Source of the DNA: an uncultured Oscillospiraceae bacterium
GTDB taxonomy: Bacteria; Bacillota; Clostridia; Oscillospirales; Acutalibacteraceae
Reading direction: 5' to 3'
Length of the DNA stretch: 64,000 nucleotides
Assembly: GCA_900545655.1 (NCBI GenBank)
Contig: UQZY01000004.1
Span: forward strand, 1-64,000
In this document: positions 37,278 through 44,350 of the stretch, piece by piece
Numbering within the stretch: the first letter of the stretch is position 1
Layout of the letters: the number at the start of each line of letters is the position of its first letter
Translations under genes and position numbers: made by a program
Notes under the pieces: model-generated
The model's database searches: none
Told to the model about the DNA's origin: nothing
The model's input: only the letters and a program-made list of their open reading frames with translations

Positions 37278-37652
37278 TTATTCTTCTTCCTTGTACGCTA
37301 TTGCAATTGCCGTAGCAGTTGTCCTTGTATGCGTAATGCTGAGTTCAAAGACAAGACCCTCACGCTCGACGATTTTCTTTGCTTTTCCGGAAAGATAATA
37401 ATAAGGTTTTCCTTTTTCATTGTGCAAAATTTCAACCTCTTTCCACGAAAAACCGGACACACCGGTTCCGAGGGCTTTTCCGAACGCTTCCTTTGCACAA
37501 AAAGCTCCTGCAATACTTTCGGACTTCAGTCCTCTTTCTCTGTACTCAATGCACTCATTTTCACCCAGAACCTCAGTGAAAAATCTTTCCTTACCCATGA
37601 GGTCCTCAATTCTTCGGATTTCAACGGAATCAATACCTGTAACAATTTTCAT
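37278..37652 (-). CDS. acpS: Holo-[acyl-carrier-protein] synthase
   Basis: AcpS transfers phosphopantetheine from CoA to acyl carrier protein. The 124-residue protein has the conserved start GIDSVEIRRIE with the metal-binding Asp, the FCAKEAFGKALGTG motif with the catalytic Glu/Lys, and SITHTRTTATAIAIA. AGGTGG precedes the ATG by about 5 nt. Upstream lies a repeat array with its own ribosome binding site on the same strand, so acpS may sit downstream on that transcript. Confidence 0.95.
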   Translation of the reverse strand: MKIVTGIDSVEIRRIEDLMGKERFFTEVLGENECIEYRERGLKSESIAGAFCAKEAFGKALGTGVSGFSWKEVEILHNEKGKPYYYLSGKAKKIVEREGLVFELSITHTRTTATAIAIAYKEEE

Positions 37653-37832
37653 AATTCCACCTACAGACTTATTATTCTTTGTATGGTTCTGTCAACTGTC
37701 GTATAAATTTTAACATAAATTCGCTGCTTTCAAAAGTTATTTTAAAAAATATCCCCTTACTGAACCGTTTTCTCTGTTGTTACCCGAATTGTTTTTACTT
37801 ACGGTTATACTAAAAACCGTCGCCTCTTGTAG

Positions 37833-37940
37833 TCATCTAAGCTTTTCCCTTACGACTTTCCTGAAGCCGTCGTCCCTTGTAATCATTCCTAAAACTTTTT
37901 TCTTTATGGCTATTCTAAATTTGTCACCTCTTGTAATCAT
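37833..37940 (-). CDS. Candidate small ORF 3 of the repeat array (35 aa)
   Basis: This frame spans one B unit and one A unit in phase because the intervening unit is 54 bp. The peptide reads MITRGDKFRIAIKKKVLG followed by MITRDDGFRKVVREKLR and is strongly basic. Its ATG overlaps the stop of the preceding small frame as ATGA, and its own TGA overlaps the next ATG in the same way. There is no recognised family. It may be a translated small protein or a remnant of a longer 18-residue-repeat protein. Confidence 0.35.
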   Translation of the reverse strand: MITRGDKFRIAIKKKVLGMITRDDGFRKVVREKLR

Positions 37941-37993
37941 TTCTGAAGCTTTTCCCTTACGTCTTTCCTGAAGCTGTCGTCCCTTGTAATCAT
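37937..37993 (-). CDS. Candidate small ORF 2 of the repeat array (18 aa)
   Basis: The frame encodes MITRDDSFRKDVREKLQK and ends in a TGA that overlaps the next ATG by four bases. It begins 2 nt after the TAG of small ORF 1, as expected for reinitiation. It is too short for homology recognition. Support is the repeat conservation and the stop/start geometry only. Confidence 0.3.
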   Translation of the reverse strand: MITRDDSFRKDVREKLQK

Positions 37994-37995
37994 TT

Positions 37996-38046
37996 CTAAA
38001 ATTTTTTCTTTATGGCTATTTTAAAATTGCCGGCTCTTGTAGTCAT
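37996..38046 (-). CDS. Candidate small ORF 1 of the repeat array (16 aa) with a perfect Shine-Dalgarno
   Basis: The frame encodes MTTRAGNFKIAIKKKF. It is preceded by AAGGAGGT (38062-38055), complementary to the full anti-Shine-Dalgarno, with an 8-nt spacing. This is among the strongest ribosome binding sites in the window, and it does not serve any conventional gene. The next frame begins immediately downstream. Confidence 0.4.
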   Translation of the reverse strand: MTTRAGNFKIAIKKKF

Positions 38047-38075
38047 CTCTAAAGACCTCCTTATTTATATTTATC

Positions 38076-38104
38076 TTGAAAAACCGATTATAACGTGTTA
38101 GAAT
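38076..38104 (+). promoter_or_regulatory. Sigma-A-type promoter of the T-box-pheST operon
   Basis: TTGAAA (38076-38081) and TAGAAT (38099-38104) are exactly 17 nt apart, each one base from consensus. The predicted start is about 10-15 nt before the T-box structure. Confidence 0.75.
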
Positions 38105-38115
38105 GTTCACCGTAA
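38087..38115 (-). promoter_or_regulatory. Candidate leftward promoter of the repeat array
   Basis: A perfect minus-strand TATAAT (38092-38087) lies 24 nt upstream of the AAGGAGGT site. The element 17 nt further upstream (TTACGG) is a poor -35. It overlaps the rightward pheS promoter, so the two could interfere. Confidence 0.4.
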
Positions 38116-38124
38116 TTAAATATC

Positions 38125-38345
38125 GAAACGCGTTGAAGGAAAGAGTACGCATGAACACGCCTTTTAAAGAGAGTACTTGTCACCGGCTGAAAGCTTGTAC
38201 AGAAGACACGTGCGGAAGTTCACTCCCGAGTGTTTCACGTAAGCCCACGTCACGGGTCATTGAGTGCCCGGATTCATCTCCGGGAAATTGGGTGGTACCG
38301 CGGAGTCATACTTCGTCCCTTACTTTAAGGGGCGGAGTTTTTTTA
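38125..38345 (+). promoter_or_regulatory. T-box leader (tRNA-Phe sensing) with terminator
   Basis: The conserved T-box core TTGGGTGGTACCGCG is present at 38288-38302. It is followed by a terminator hairpin (38311-38322 with 38326-38337, two wobble pairs) and seven T residues. A stem I region with a GAGAGTAC-type motif lies upstream. The gene downstream makes the specifier UUC likely; candidates are TTC at 38219-38221 or 38234-38236, and I could not settle which lies in the specifier loop. Uncharged tRNA-Phe would favour the antiterminator and expression of pheST. Confidence 0.92.
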
Positions 38346-38365
38346 CGCCCGGAAAGGAAAAAGAT

Positions 38366-39385
38366 ATGAAACAACAACTTGAGTTAATTCGTAAAAATGC
38401 CGAAGAAGCGCTCAAAGTTGCTCCTTCACTCGAAGAGCTTGACAAAATCAGAGTAAAGTTTCTCGGAAAAAAAGGTGAGCTTACCGCCGTTCTCAAGCAA
38501 ATGGGCGGACTTTCACCGGAAGAGCGTCCTATCATAGGTCAGGTCGCAAACGAGATACGCGAGTATATCTCGGATGAAATTGACGAAAAGGTTGCCGAGC
38601 TTAAGAAGCTTCAGCAGCAGAAAAAGCTTGAGACGGAGACAATAGACGTAACCCTCCCGGGAACCCCCTGTGAGCTCGGGCACAAGCACCCGCTCTCCAT
38701 CGTTCTTGACGAGGTTGAAGACATCTTTATGGGCATGGGCTTTGATATTGCCGAGGGCCCCGAGGTTGAGTGGGACCACTACAATTTTGAGATGCTTAAC
38801 ATACCGAAGGATCATCCTGCAAGAGATACGCAGGACACCTTTTACATCACCGAAAACATGCTCCTTCGCACTCAGACATCTCCGGTACAGATAAGAGTTA
38901 TGGAAAACACACAGCCGCCCATTCGCATCATTGCTCCGGGCCGTGTATACAGAAGTGATGCGGTTGACGCAACTCACTCACCTCTTTTCCACCAGATAGA
39001 GGGTCTCGTTGTAGACGAGGGAATAACAATGGCAGACCTTAAGGGAACCCTTGATATGTGGGCAAAAAAACTCTACGGTCCCAACACAAAGACAAGACTT
39101 CGCCCACACCACTTCCCGTTCACAGAGCCCTCCTGCGAGGTTGACATTTCCTGCTTCAAGTGCGGAGGCGTCGGATGCCCCATGTGTAAGGGTGAGGGAT
39201 GGATTGAGATTCTCGGCGGCGGCATGGTCCACCCGAAGGTTCTCAAAAACGGCGGAATAGATCCTGAAAAGTACTCGGGATTCGCTTTCGGTATAGGACT
39301 TGAAAGAATAGTAATGTTCAGATTCGGACTCGACGACATGCGTATGCTCTATGAAAATGATACGCGTTTCCTCGAGCAGTTTTAA
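38366..39385 (+). CDS. pheS: Phenylalanyl-tRNA synthetase alpha subunit
   Basis: PheS forms the catalytic half of the alpha2beta2 synthetase that charges tRNA-Phe. The 339-residue protein has an N-terminal coiled coil and class II motifs (motif 2 around [21 protein letters not shown]; motif 3 [17 protein letters not shown]). The ATG at 38366 follows AAAGGA by 7 nt, and an in-frame upstream ATG inside the T-box is rejected. Cysteines in [17 protein letters not shown] resemble a metal knuckle, as in many homologues. It is controlled by the T-box. Confidence 0.97.
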   Translation: MKQQLELIRKNAEEALKVAPSLEELDKIRVKFLGKKGELTAVLKQMGGLSPEERPIIGQVANEIREYISDEIDEKVAELKKLQQQKKLETETIDVTLPGTPCELGHKHPLSIVLDEVEDIFMGMGFDIAEGPEVEWDHYNFEMLNIPKDHPARDTQDTFYITENMLLRTQTSPVQIRVMENTQPPIRIIAPGRVYRSDAVDATHSPLFHQIEGLVVDEGITMADLKGTLDMWAKKLYGPNTKTRLRPHHFPFTEPSCEVDISCFKCGGVGCPMCKGEGWIEILGGGMVHPKVLKNGGIDPEKYSGFAFGIGLERIVMFRFGLDDMRMLYENDTRFLEQF

Positions 39386-39400
39386 GGGAGGTGCCAAACA

Positions 39401-41782
39401 ATGAATTTATCAAAAAAATGGCTTGCCGATTATGTAACGGTTGATGCCGATGACAGAGATTTTTCGGAGGCGCTTACCCTCTCGGGATCCAAGGTTGAAT
39501 CATATGAGCACGAAGGATCAGAGCTTAAAAATATCGTTGTGGGAAAGGTTCTTTCCCTGACACGTCATCCCGACTCGGACCATCTCTGGATTTGTGAGAT
39601 TGACGTCGGAGGCGAAAGAAATCTTCAGATAGTAACAGGTGCGCAGAACCTCTCTGAAGGAGATATCGTTCCCGTTGCACTCAACAACTCGGTTGTCGCA
39701 GGCGGTCATAAGATAACGACCGGAAAGCTCCGCGGTGTAAATTCCGAAGGAATGCTTTGCTCGCTCGGAGAGCTCGGTCTTACACTTCATGACTTCCCGT
39801 ATGCGATTGAGGACGGAATCTTCGTTCTCGGAGACGACTGTGACCGCACACTCGGAATGGATATACATGATGCAATCGGTCTTAATGACACGGTTGTAGA
39901 GTTTGAAATTACATCGAACAGACCCGACTGCCTTTCGGTCATAGGACTTGCGAGGGAGACGGCTGCGACTTACGATATTCCCCTTAAGCTCCACACACCG
40001 GAGGTAAAGCCCGGTATTGACAATGTAAATGATTATCTTAAGGTTGACATAGAGGTTCCCGAAAAATGTTACCGTTATGTCGGCGGAGTTGTCAAAAATG
40101 TACGTGTTGCTCCGTCTCCGCGTTGGATGAGAGAACGCCTTAGAGCTTGCGGCGTACGCCCTATAAACAATATCGTAGACATAACAAACTATGTTATGCT
40201 TGAATACGGTCAGCCGATGCATGCGTTTGACCTGCGTTTCCTCAAGGGAAATCATGTCATCGTAAGAAACGCAAAAAGCGGCGAAACGATAACAACACTC
40301 GACGGTGAGGAAAGAACTCTCACCGAGGACATGATGGTAATTGCAGACGAGGAAAAGCCGGTTGCCGTTGCAGGTGTTATGGGAGGAGAATACTCCGGCA
40401 TCATGGACGACACAAACACCATCGTATTTGAATCAGCTTGCTTCAACGGACCGTCCGTGAGACGCACCGCAAAAAATCTCGGAATGAGAACAGAGTCTTC
40501 ATCACGTTTTGAGAAACAGCTTAATCCCGACAGCTGCGATGTCTGCTTAAACCGTGCGCTTGAGCTTGTCCAGTTGTTTGACGCCGGAGACGTTGCAACC
40601 GGAACAGTTGACTGCTACAAAACTCCGAACAAGCCCGTAACTCTGCCCTTTGACCCCGAATGGACAAACAGATTCATCGGCATAGATGTATCCGCAGACG
40701 AGCAGGCGAAAATCCTTCGCAAGATAGGATTTACCGTAGAAAACGGCACTGTCACAGCTCCGTCATTCCGTATAGATATCGAGCACCAGGCTGATCTCTC
40801 CGAAGAAATCGCAAGATTTTACGGCTACAACAAGATTCCGGACAGAGAACTCCGCGGTGTCGCAAAAGCAGGACTTACCCCGCGTCAGAGCTTCAACAAG
40901 CTCGTTGAAAGAACCATGCAGAGCTGCGGGCTCTCCGAGATTCAAACCTTCTCGTTCATAAGCCCGAAGTCGTATGACAGGATATGCCTGCAGGAAAACT
41001 CAAAGCTGCGCGATTGCGTTGTCATCTCAAATCCGCTCGGTGAAGATACCAGCGTTATGAGAACAACGGCTGTTCCCTCTATGCTCGAGGTTCTTTCCAG
41101 AAACTACAACAACAGAAACGAAAAGGCATATCTCTATGAGCTTGCCACAACATATGCTTCAAACGGTACGAAGGAGCTTCCCCGTGAGGACCAGCAGCTT
41201 GTTCTCGGTATGTACGGTAAAGAAGCCGACTTCTTCAGGCTCAAGGGCGTTGTTGAAAAGCTTCTTGAAATCTGCGGTATACGTGAATATGATGTCGAGG
41301 CAAAGAAGGATTGTCCGACATTCCACCCCGGAAGAACAGGCATCATCACGGTCGACGGCGAAGAGCTTGCAATTCTCGGCGAAGTACATCCCGCCGTTCT
41401 TTCAAACTATGATATCGGCTCGAGAGTATATATTGCTTCCGTAAACGTCGAGTGTCTTTATCTCAAATCCGACCTGAACCGCACATACAAGGCTCTTCCT
41501 AAGTTCCCGGCAACCACACGTGACCTTGCATTTGTTGTCAGCTCGGACACTCCGGTTCTTCGCCTTGAAAAGGAAATAAGGAAGGCAACCGGTAAAATAC
41601 TTGAGAACATCGACCTTTTCGACGTCTATGAAGGAGCTCAGGTAGGCGCGGACAAAAAGAGTGTTGCATTCAACCTGAGATTCCGCTCCGCAGAGCGCAC
41701 ACTCACGGATGAGGAATGTTCAAATGCCGTAAACAAAGCAATAAAGGCTGTTGAAGCACTCGGCGCAACGCTCAGAAGCTAA
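39401..41782 (+). CDS. pheT: Phenylalanyl-tRNA synthetase beta subunit
   Basis: The 793-residue subunit has an N-terminal OB-fold tRNA-binding domain (residues 40-150; HPDSDHLWICEIDVG), the B3/B4 editing domain, a B5 domain, a class II-like core and a C-terminal anticodon-binding (FDX-ACB) domain (YKALPKFPATTRDLAFVV). It lies 15 nt after pheS with a GGGAGGTG site. The two are co-transcribed and assemble as a heterotetramer. Confidence 0.97.
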   Translation: MNLSKKWLADYVTVDADDRDFSEALTLSGSKVESYEHEGSELKNIVVGKVLSLTRHPDSDHLWICEIDVGGERNLQIVTGAQNLSEGDIVPVALNNSVVAGGHKITTGKLRGVNSEGMLCSLGELGLTLHDFPYAIEDGIFVLGDDCDRTLGMDIHDAIGLNDTVVEFEITSNRPDCLSVIGLARETAATYDIPLKLHTPEVKPGIDNVNDYLKVDIEVPEKCYRYVGGVVKNVRVAPSPRWMRERLRACGVRPINNIVDITNYVMLEYGQPMHAFDLRFLKGNHVIVRNAKSGETITTLDGEERTLTEDMMVIADEEKPVAVAGVMGGEYSGIMDDTNTIVFESACFNGPSVRRTAKNLGMRTESSSRFEKQLNPDSCDVCLNRALELVQLFDAGDVATGTVDCYKTPNKPVTLPFDPEWTNRFIGIDVSADEQAKILRKIGFTVENGTVTAPSFRIDIEHQADLSEEIARFYGYNKIPDRELRGVAKAGLTPRQSFNKLVERTMQSCGLSEIQTFSFISPKSYDRICLQENSKLRDCVVISNPLGEDTSVMRTTAVPSMLEVLSRNYNNRNEKAYLYELATTYASNGTKELPREDQQLVLGMYGKEADFFRLKGVVEKLLEICGIREYDVEAKKDCPTFHPGRTGIITVDGEELAILGEVHPAVLSNYDIGSRVYIASVNVECLYLKSDLNRTYKALPKFPATTRDLAFVVSSDTPVLRLEKEIRKATGKILENIDLFDVYEGAQVGADKKSVAFNLRFRSAERTLTDEECSNAVNKAIKAVEALGATLRS

Positions 41783-41846
41783 GCTGAAAAAATAAATTAT
41801 TATGCGGTTTTGACAATAACGTAATTCCTTTTTAATTATTTTTAGA

Positions 41847-41875
41847 TTGTTTTATCATACCAAATGGTATATAAT
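41847..41875 (+). promoter_or_regulatory. Promoter with internal palindrome for ireB
   Basis: TTGTTT (41847-41852) and a perfect TATAAT (41870-41875) are 17 nt apart. The palindrome ATACCA-AA-TGGTAT (41857-41870) occupies the spacer, a position where a bound repressor would exclude RNA polymerase. The regulator is unknown. Confidence 0.55.
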
Positions 41876-41909
41876 GTTTTTTGCACATATTTGTTGGAGG
41901 TGGACTCTA

Positions 41910-42155
41910 GTGACTGATAAAACCATAAAGTTTTCCCTTCCGGAGGATTCGGATGCGGAGATGAAGCAAATTTTGGGTGAGGTTTACAATGCTCTTTCTG
42001 AAAAGGGCTACAATCCTATAAGCCAGATAGTCGGATACATCCTTTCTGAGGATCCGACATATATCACAACTCACAACAACGCCCGCAGTCTTATCAGACG
42101 TATAGACAGAGATGAGCTCCTTCAAACACTGGTAAGAGAGTTCTTGAAAGGGTGA
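41910..42155 (+). CDS. IreB-family (UPF0297) regulatory protein
   Basis: The 81-residue protein matches the UPF0297 family; the Enterococcus member IreB is a phosphorylated regulator of cephalosporin resistance downstream of the Ser/Thr kinase IreK. Conserved segments are TDKTIKFSLP, EVYNALSEKGYNPISQIVGYILSEDPTYIT and HNNARSLIRRIDRDELL. The GTG at 41910 follows GGAGGTGG by 6 nt; upstream in-frame codons have no site. No IreK-like kinase lies in this window. Homologues usually precede ruvX, but here an unknown gene follows. Confidence 0.92.
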   Translation: MTDKTIKFSLPEDSDAEMKQILGEVYNALSEKGYNPISQIVGYILSEDPTYITTHNNARSLIRRIDRDELLQTLVREFLKG

Positions 42156-42162
42156 AATAAAA

Positions 42163-42477
42163 GTGGCTGCAAAAAAAGGTAACAAATTCCTTACCTACAA
42201 AGGCAAGCCCCTCGTACGTAACGGCAACACACTTTATTACGGAAACATGTATGACCCGTATGTTGTTATGCTCACGATAAAGAGCACAAAGGAACAGGGC
42301 GACATGAAGATTGCGGACAGAGTTTCCGTACAGCTCATTTCGACAGACGTTGAGCTCAGTCCGACAAGCCGTATCATAAAGACAAGCGAAAAGAGCGGTC
42401 TTTATCCTGCTATGGATATCGGCTCCATATGGCTTGAGCGTGCGCTGAAGGATGCCTTAAAATCACACAAAGTGTAA
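42163..42477 (+). CDS. Small basic protein of unknown function, co-transcribed with the IreB-like gene
   Basis: The 104-residue protein has a basic N-terminus (MAAKKGNKFLTYKGKPLVRNG in outline) and a predicted beta-rich middle with a C-terminal amphipathic helix (SIWLERALKDALK). I do not recognise the family. It starts with GTG 7 nt after the IreB-like stop, with AAAGGGTG upstream, and a strong terminator follows at 42484. The tight two-gene unit suggests a shared function. It replaces ruvX, the usual neighbour. Confidence 0.75.
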   Translation: MAAKKGNKFLTYKGKPLVRNGNTLYYGNMYDPYVVMLTIKSTKEQGDMKIADRVSVQLISTDVELSPTSRIIKTSEKSGLYPAMDIGSIWLERALKDALKSHKV

Positions 42478-42483
42478 AAATAC

Positions 42484-42517
42484 AAGCTACTCCGTTTATC
42501 GGAGTAGCTTTATTTTT
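42484..42517 (+). terminator. Intrinsic terminator of the ireB unit
   Basis: A perfect 11-bp stem (42484-42494 with 42500-42510), loop TTTAT, is followed by TATTTTTATA. Confidence 0.85.
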
Positions 42518-42534
42518 ATATTTATTACACTACA

Positions 42535-42642
42535 CTTTGGTACTCATTTGCTGTCAACTGATACTCATTGTGCCGTTAACTGATACTCGTTGTGCCGTTA
42601 CTTATACCCATTGAGCTGTTAACTGATACTTTTTGTGCCGTA
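42535..42642. repeat. Five tandem repeats of about 22 bp
   Basis: Units start at about 42535, 42556, 42578, 42600 and 42621 (21-22 bp). They share ACTGATACTCnTTGTGCCG. Copies 2 and 3 differ at one position. The array fills the middle of the 306-nt gap between the ireB terminator and the next gene, and no other feature is seen there except a weak Shine-Dalgarno near 42780. A minus-strand open frame crosses it but has no support. Confidence 0.8.
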
Positions 42643-42783
42643 TAAATTTTCAGTTGTCTCTTTTGCGCTTTCGACAGCATTCTCCGTAACTGGTAGTTTA
42701 AAATAAGATACAAAACGGCATATGTCACAGCCTTTAAAAGATACATCGCCTTAAACAAAAATAATTATGAAATATGCAAAGAG

Positions 42784-43311
42784 ATGATAGTTATGATGAG
42801 CATTGCAGCAAAAAGAACAATCATTTTATTTTACGTGTCAGTATTTATTATTATCCTTTCCGGGTGCAAAAGTGAAGGAAAATACGATCTTCCCCTTTTT
42901 ATAAAAAGCTTCAATGAAAACTACGGTGAAGAAAAAATAAAGGAAGAAAATATGCTAATTCACGACAATACATTTTATTTTTTTCTGCCCTCGGGCTCTT
43001 CCTCGGCGGGTGAAATACTTCTCACTGTGAGTGAAAATAAAAATAAGGAGATATATGAATGTGGAATTTCCGTAATAAGAGATGTCAAAACAGACACCGA
43101 TGAATTCAAAAAGATATTCTCATCCGCATTTTGCTCAATGACGAATAAGGATGAAAAGAAGGCAGAGGAAATCCTTGAATCACTTTCTCCGGATGAAATA
43201 AACACATATACAAAGGGGAAAAACATCATAAAAAGTGCAGATAAGTACAAGGTTGACCTGATAAGCAACGAAGCCGGAACCGGAGTATATATCTACAGGG
43301 CTTCTGAGTAA
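42784..43311 (+). CDS. Predicted lipoprotein of unknown function
   Basis: The 175-residue product has a hydrophobic signal segment and the lipobox LSGC near residue 28, so it is probably surface-anchored. The mature part is Lys/Glu-rich with no recognised domain; KAEEILESLSPDEIN may be a helical segment. Several ATGs (42784, 42793, 42796) are possible. It is convergent with the yigZ gene and the two overlap by 19 nt at their 3' ends, with no terminator between them, which implies antisense transcription. Confidence 0.75.
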   Translation: MIVMMSIAAKRTIILFYVSVFIIILSGCKSEGKYDLPLFIKSFNENYGEEKIKEENMLIHDNTFYFFLPSGSSSAGEILLTVSENKNKEIYECGISVIRDVKTDTDEFKKIFSSAFCSMTNKDEKKAEEILESLSPDEINTYTKGKNIIKSADKYKVDLISNEAGTGVYIYRASE

Positions 43312-43928
43312 GCCTCATCTGTCACGGTCACAACACCCTTACCGAGACTCAAGTCCTTATAGTCCTCGATAAATTTGTCCAGCATATTATTCGGTATTTT
43401 AAACGTGACTGTAACATCCGTTTCGAAAACGGTATCCTCCACACTTCCGCCGTATTCGGCAATCAGAGACGGCAGCTTGCCGTAAAGCGTATAGTCAAGC
43501 TTTGTTTTGCAAACTGAAAACAGGCACATCTTTACAATTCCGCTTTTCTTTACGGCAAGAGAAGCCGCATGGGAATATGCACGGACAAGCCCACCGCCGC
43601 CGAGAAGAATACCGCCGAAATATCTGGTGACAACCACGGCGCAGTCCGTGAGGTTTTCTTTTAAAAGAACATCCAGCACCGGAATACCCGCCGTCCCCTG
43701 CGGCTCTCCGTCGTCGGAATACCGGCGGATTTGCCCGTCACGTAAGACATATGCATACACATTGTGCTTTGCGTCCCAATGCTTTGATTTTATCTCATTG
43801 ATAAAATCAACCGCCTGCTTCTCATCCGTGACGGGAGAGATATACCCGATAAACCTTGAGCGTTTTTCCGTAAACTCATCAAGGTCTCTTTTCTTTACGG
43901 TAAAATATTCGGAATATTCCCGTGCCAT
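43293..43928 (-). CDS. YigZ/IMPACT family protein (UPF0029)
   Basis: The 211-residue protein has the two-domain YigZ fold: an N-terminal UPF0029 domain (SRFIGYISPVTDEKQAVDFI, HNVYAYVLRDGQIRRYSDDGEPQGTAG, RYFGGILLGGGGLVRAYS) and a C-terminal ferredoxin-like DUF1949 domain. The family is related to eukaryotic IMPACT and may bind ribosomes or RNA, but its bacterial role is not established. The 3' end overlaps the convergent lipoprotein gene. Confidence 0.93.
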   Translation of the reverse strand: MAREYSEYFTVKKRDLDEFTEKRSRFIGYISPVTDEKQAVDFINEIKSKHWDAKHNVYAYVLRDGQIRRYSDDGEPQGTAGIPVLDVLLKENLTDCAVVVTRYFGGILLGGGGLVRAYSHAASLAVKKSGIVKMCLFSVCKTKLDYTLYGKLPSLIAEYGGSVEDTVFETDVTVTFKIPNNMLDKFIEDYKDLSLGKGVVTVTDEAYSEAL

Positions 43929-43961
43929 ATCTTTTCACCACATTTCATTTTATGTAAACGA

Positions 43962-43987
43962 AAAGGCGACACCATGGTGTCGCCTTT
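43962..43987 (-). terminator. Intrinsic terminator of rpmE
   Basis: A 26-bp perfect palindrome (13-bp arms, AAAGGCGACACC/ATGG core) is followed by TTTTCGTTTAC on the minus strand. It ends rpmE transcription ahead of yigZ. Confidence 0.75.
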
Positions 43988-44005
43988 AATTGTCTGTAAT
44001 TAAAA

Positions 44006-44215
44006 TTACTTCTGCTGAGCTTTTTCAAAACGTCTATTGAATCTGTCAACACGTCCGCCTGTGTCAACAAGCTTCTGCTTTCCTGTGAAAAATGGGTGAC
44101 AGTTTGAGCAGATATCTACACGAAGATTATCTTTTGTAGAAGCAGTTTCAATTGTAGCTCCACATGCACACTTAACAGTTGTAGGTGCGTAGTTCGGATG
44201 TATTCCCTCTTTCAT
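44006..44215 (-). CDS. rpmE: 50S ribosomal protein L31, zinc-binding type
   Basis: The 69-residue L31 has the N-terminal MKEGIHPNY and zinc cysteines C16, C18, C36 and C39, so it is the zinc-containing (C+) form. Start ATG 44215 follows GAGGTG by 6 nt; a GTG at 44224 is part of that site. It is transcribed alone from its own promoter, between ftsZ and yigZ. Confidence 0.96.
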   Translation of the reverse strand: MKEGIHPNYAPTTVKCACGATIETASTKDNLRVDICSNCHPFFTGKQKLVDTGGRVDRFNRRFEKAQQK

Positions 44216-44269
44216 TCTTTTCACCTCGAGTTCTGATATCTGGACATAACGTCCGTCTTTTACTAGAGC

Positions 44270-44298
44270 ATTTTAACATACGTAAGAATAAAATGCAA
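44270..44298 (-). promoter_or_regulatory. Sigma-A promoter of rpmE with extended -10
   Basis: TTGCAT (44298-44293) and TAAAAT (44275-44270) are 17 nt apart, with a TGT extension before the -10. The short leader contains a small GGAC/GTCC hairpin, which could be regulatory but is weak. Confidence 0.65.
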
Positions 44299-44318
44299 TA
44301 TAATTTTTCAAAAATAAC

Positions 44319-44338
44319 GCCCCGCCATAAGACGGGGC
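44319..44338 (-). terminator. Intrinsic terminator of ftsZ
   Basis: A GC-rich 6-bp stem (GCCCCG/CGGGGC) with an 8-nt loop is followed on the minus strand by GTTATTTTTG, directly after the ftsZ stop. Confidence 0.75.
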
Positions 44339-44350
44339 ATCAGCTTCATT

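Larger units (their letters stand above)
37785..38046 (-). repeat. Five 53/54-bp tandem repeats in two alternating subtypes, potentially translated
   Basis: Units begin at minus-strand ATG codons at 38046, 37993, 37940, 37886 and 37836, so the spacings are 53, 53, 54 and 50 bp. They alternate between a B type (peptide ITRGDKFRIAIKKKV-like) and an A type (ITRDDSFRKDVREKL-like), in the order B-A-B-A-B. The fifth unit carries a one-base insertion relative to the others and stops after eight codons (37836-37810). A and B units differ mainly at third positions or by conservative changes (AGG/AGA, TTC/TTT, GTA/ATA, CTT/GTT), a sign of past coding constraint. The plus strand of this region shows only shadow frames. 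Confidence 0.85.

Noticed and set aside
37777..37971. Rightward 64-codon frame in the 53/54-bp array
   Set aside because: The strong Shine-Dalgarno and codon-like substitution pattern are on the opposite strand; this frame is their shadow.
37785..38046. CRISPR array between acpS and pheS
   Set aside because: The repeats are contiguous 53/54-bp units without unique spacers, and no cas genes are present.
38264..38365. N-terminal extension of PheS from an upstream in-frame ATG
   Set aside because: The extension lies within the T-box core and terminator and has no ribosome binding site; the ATG at 38366 has one.
42576..42758. Leftward 60-codon frame across the 22-bp repeat array
   Set aside because: The array period is not a multiple of three and no ribosome binding site precedes the frame.
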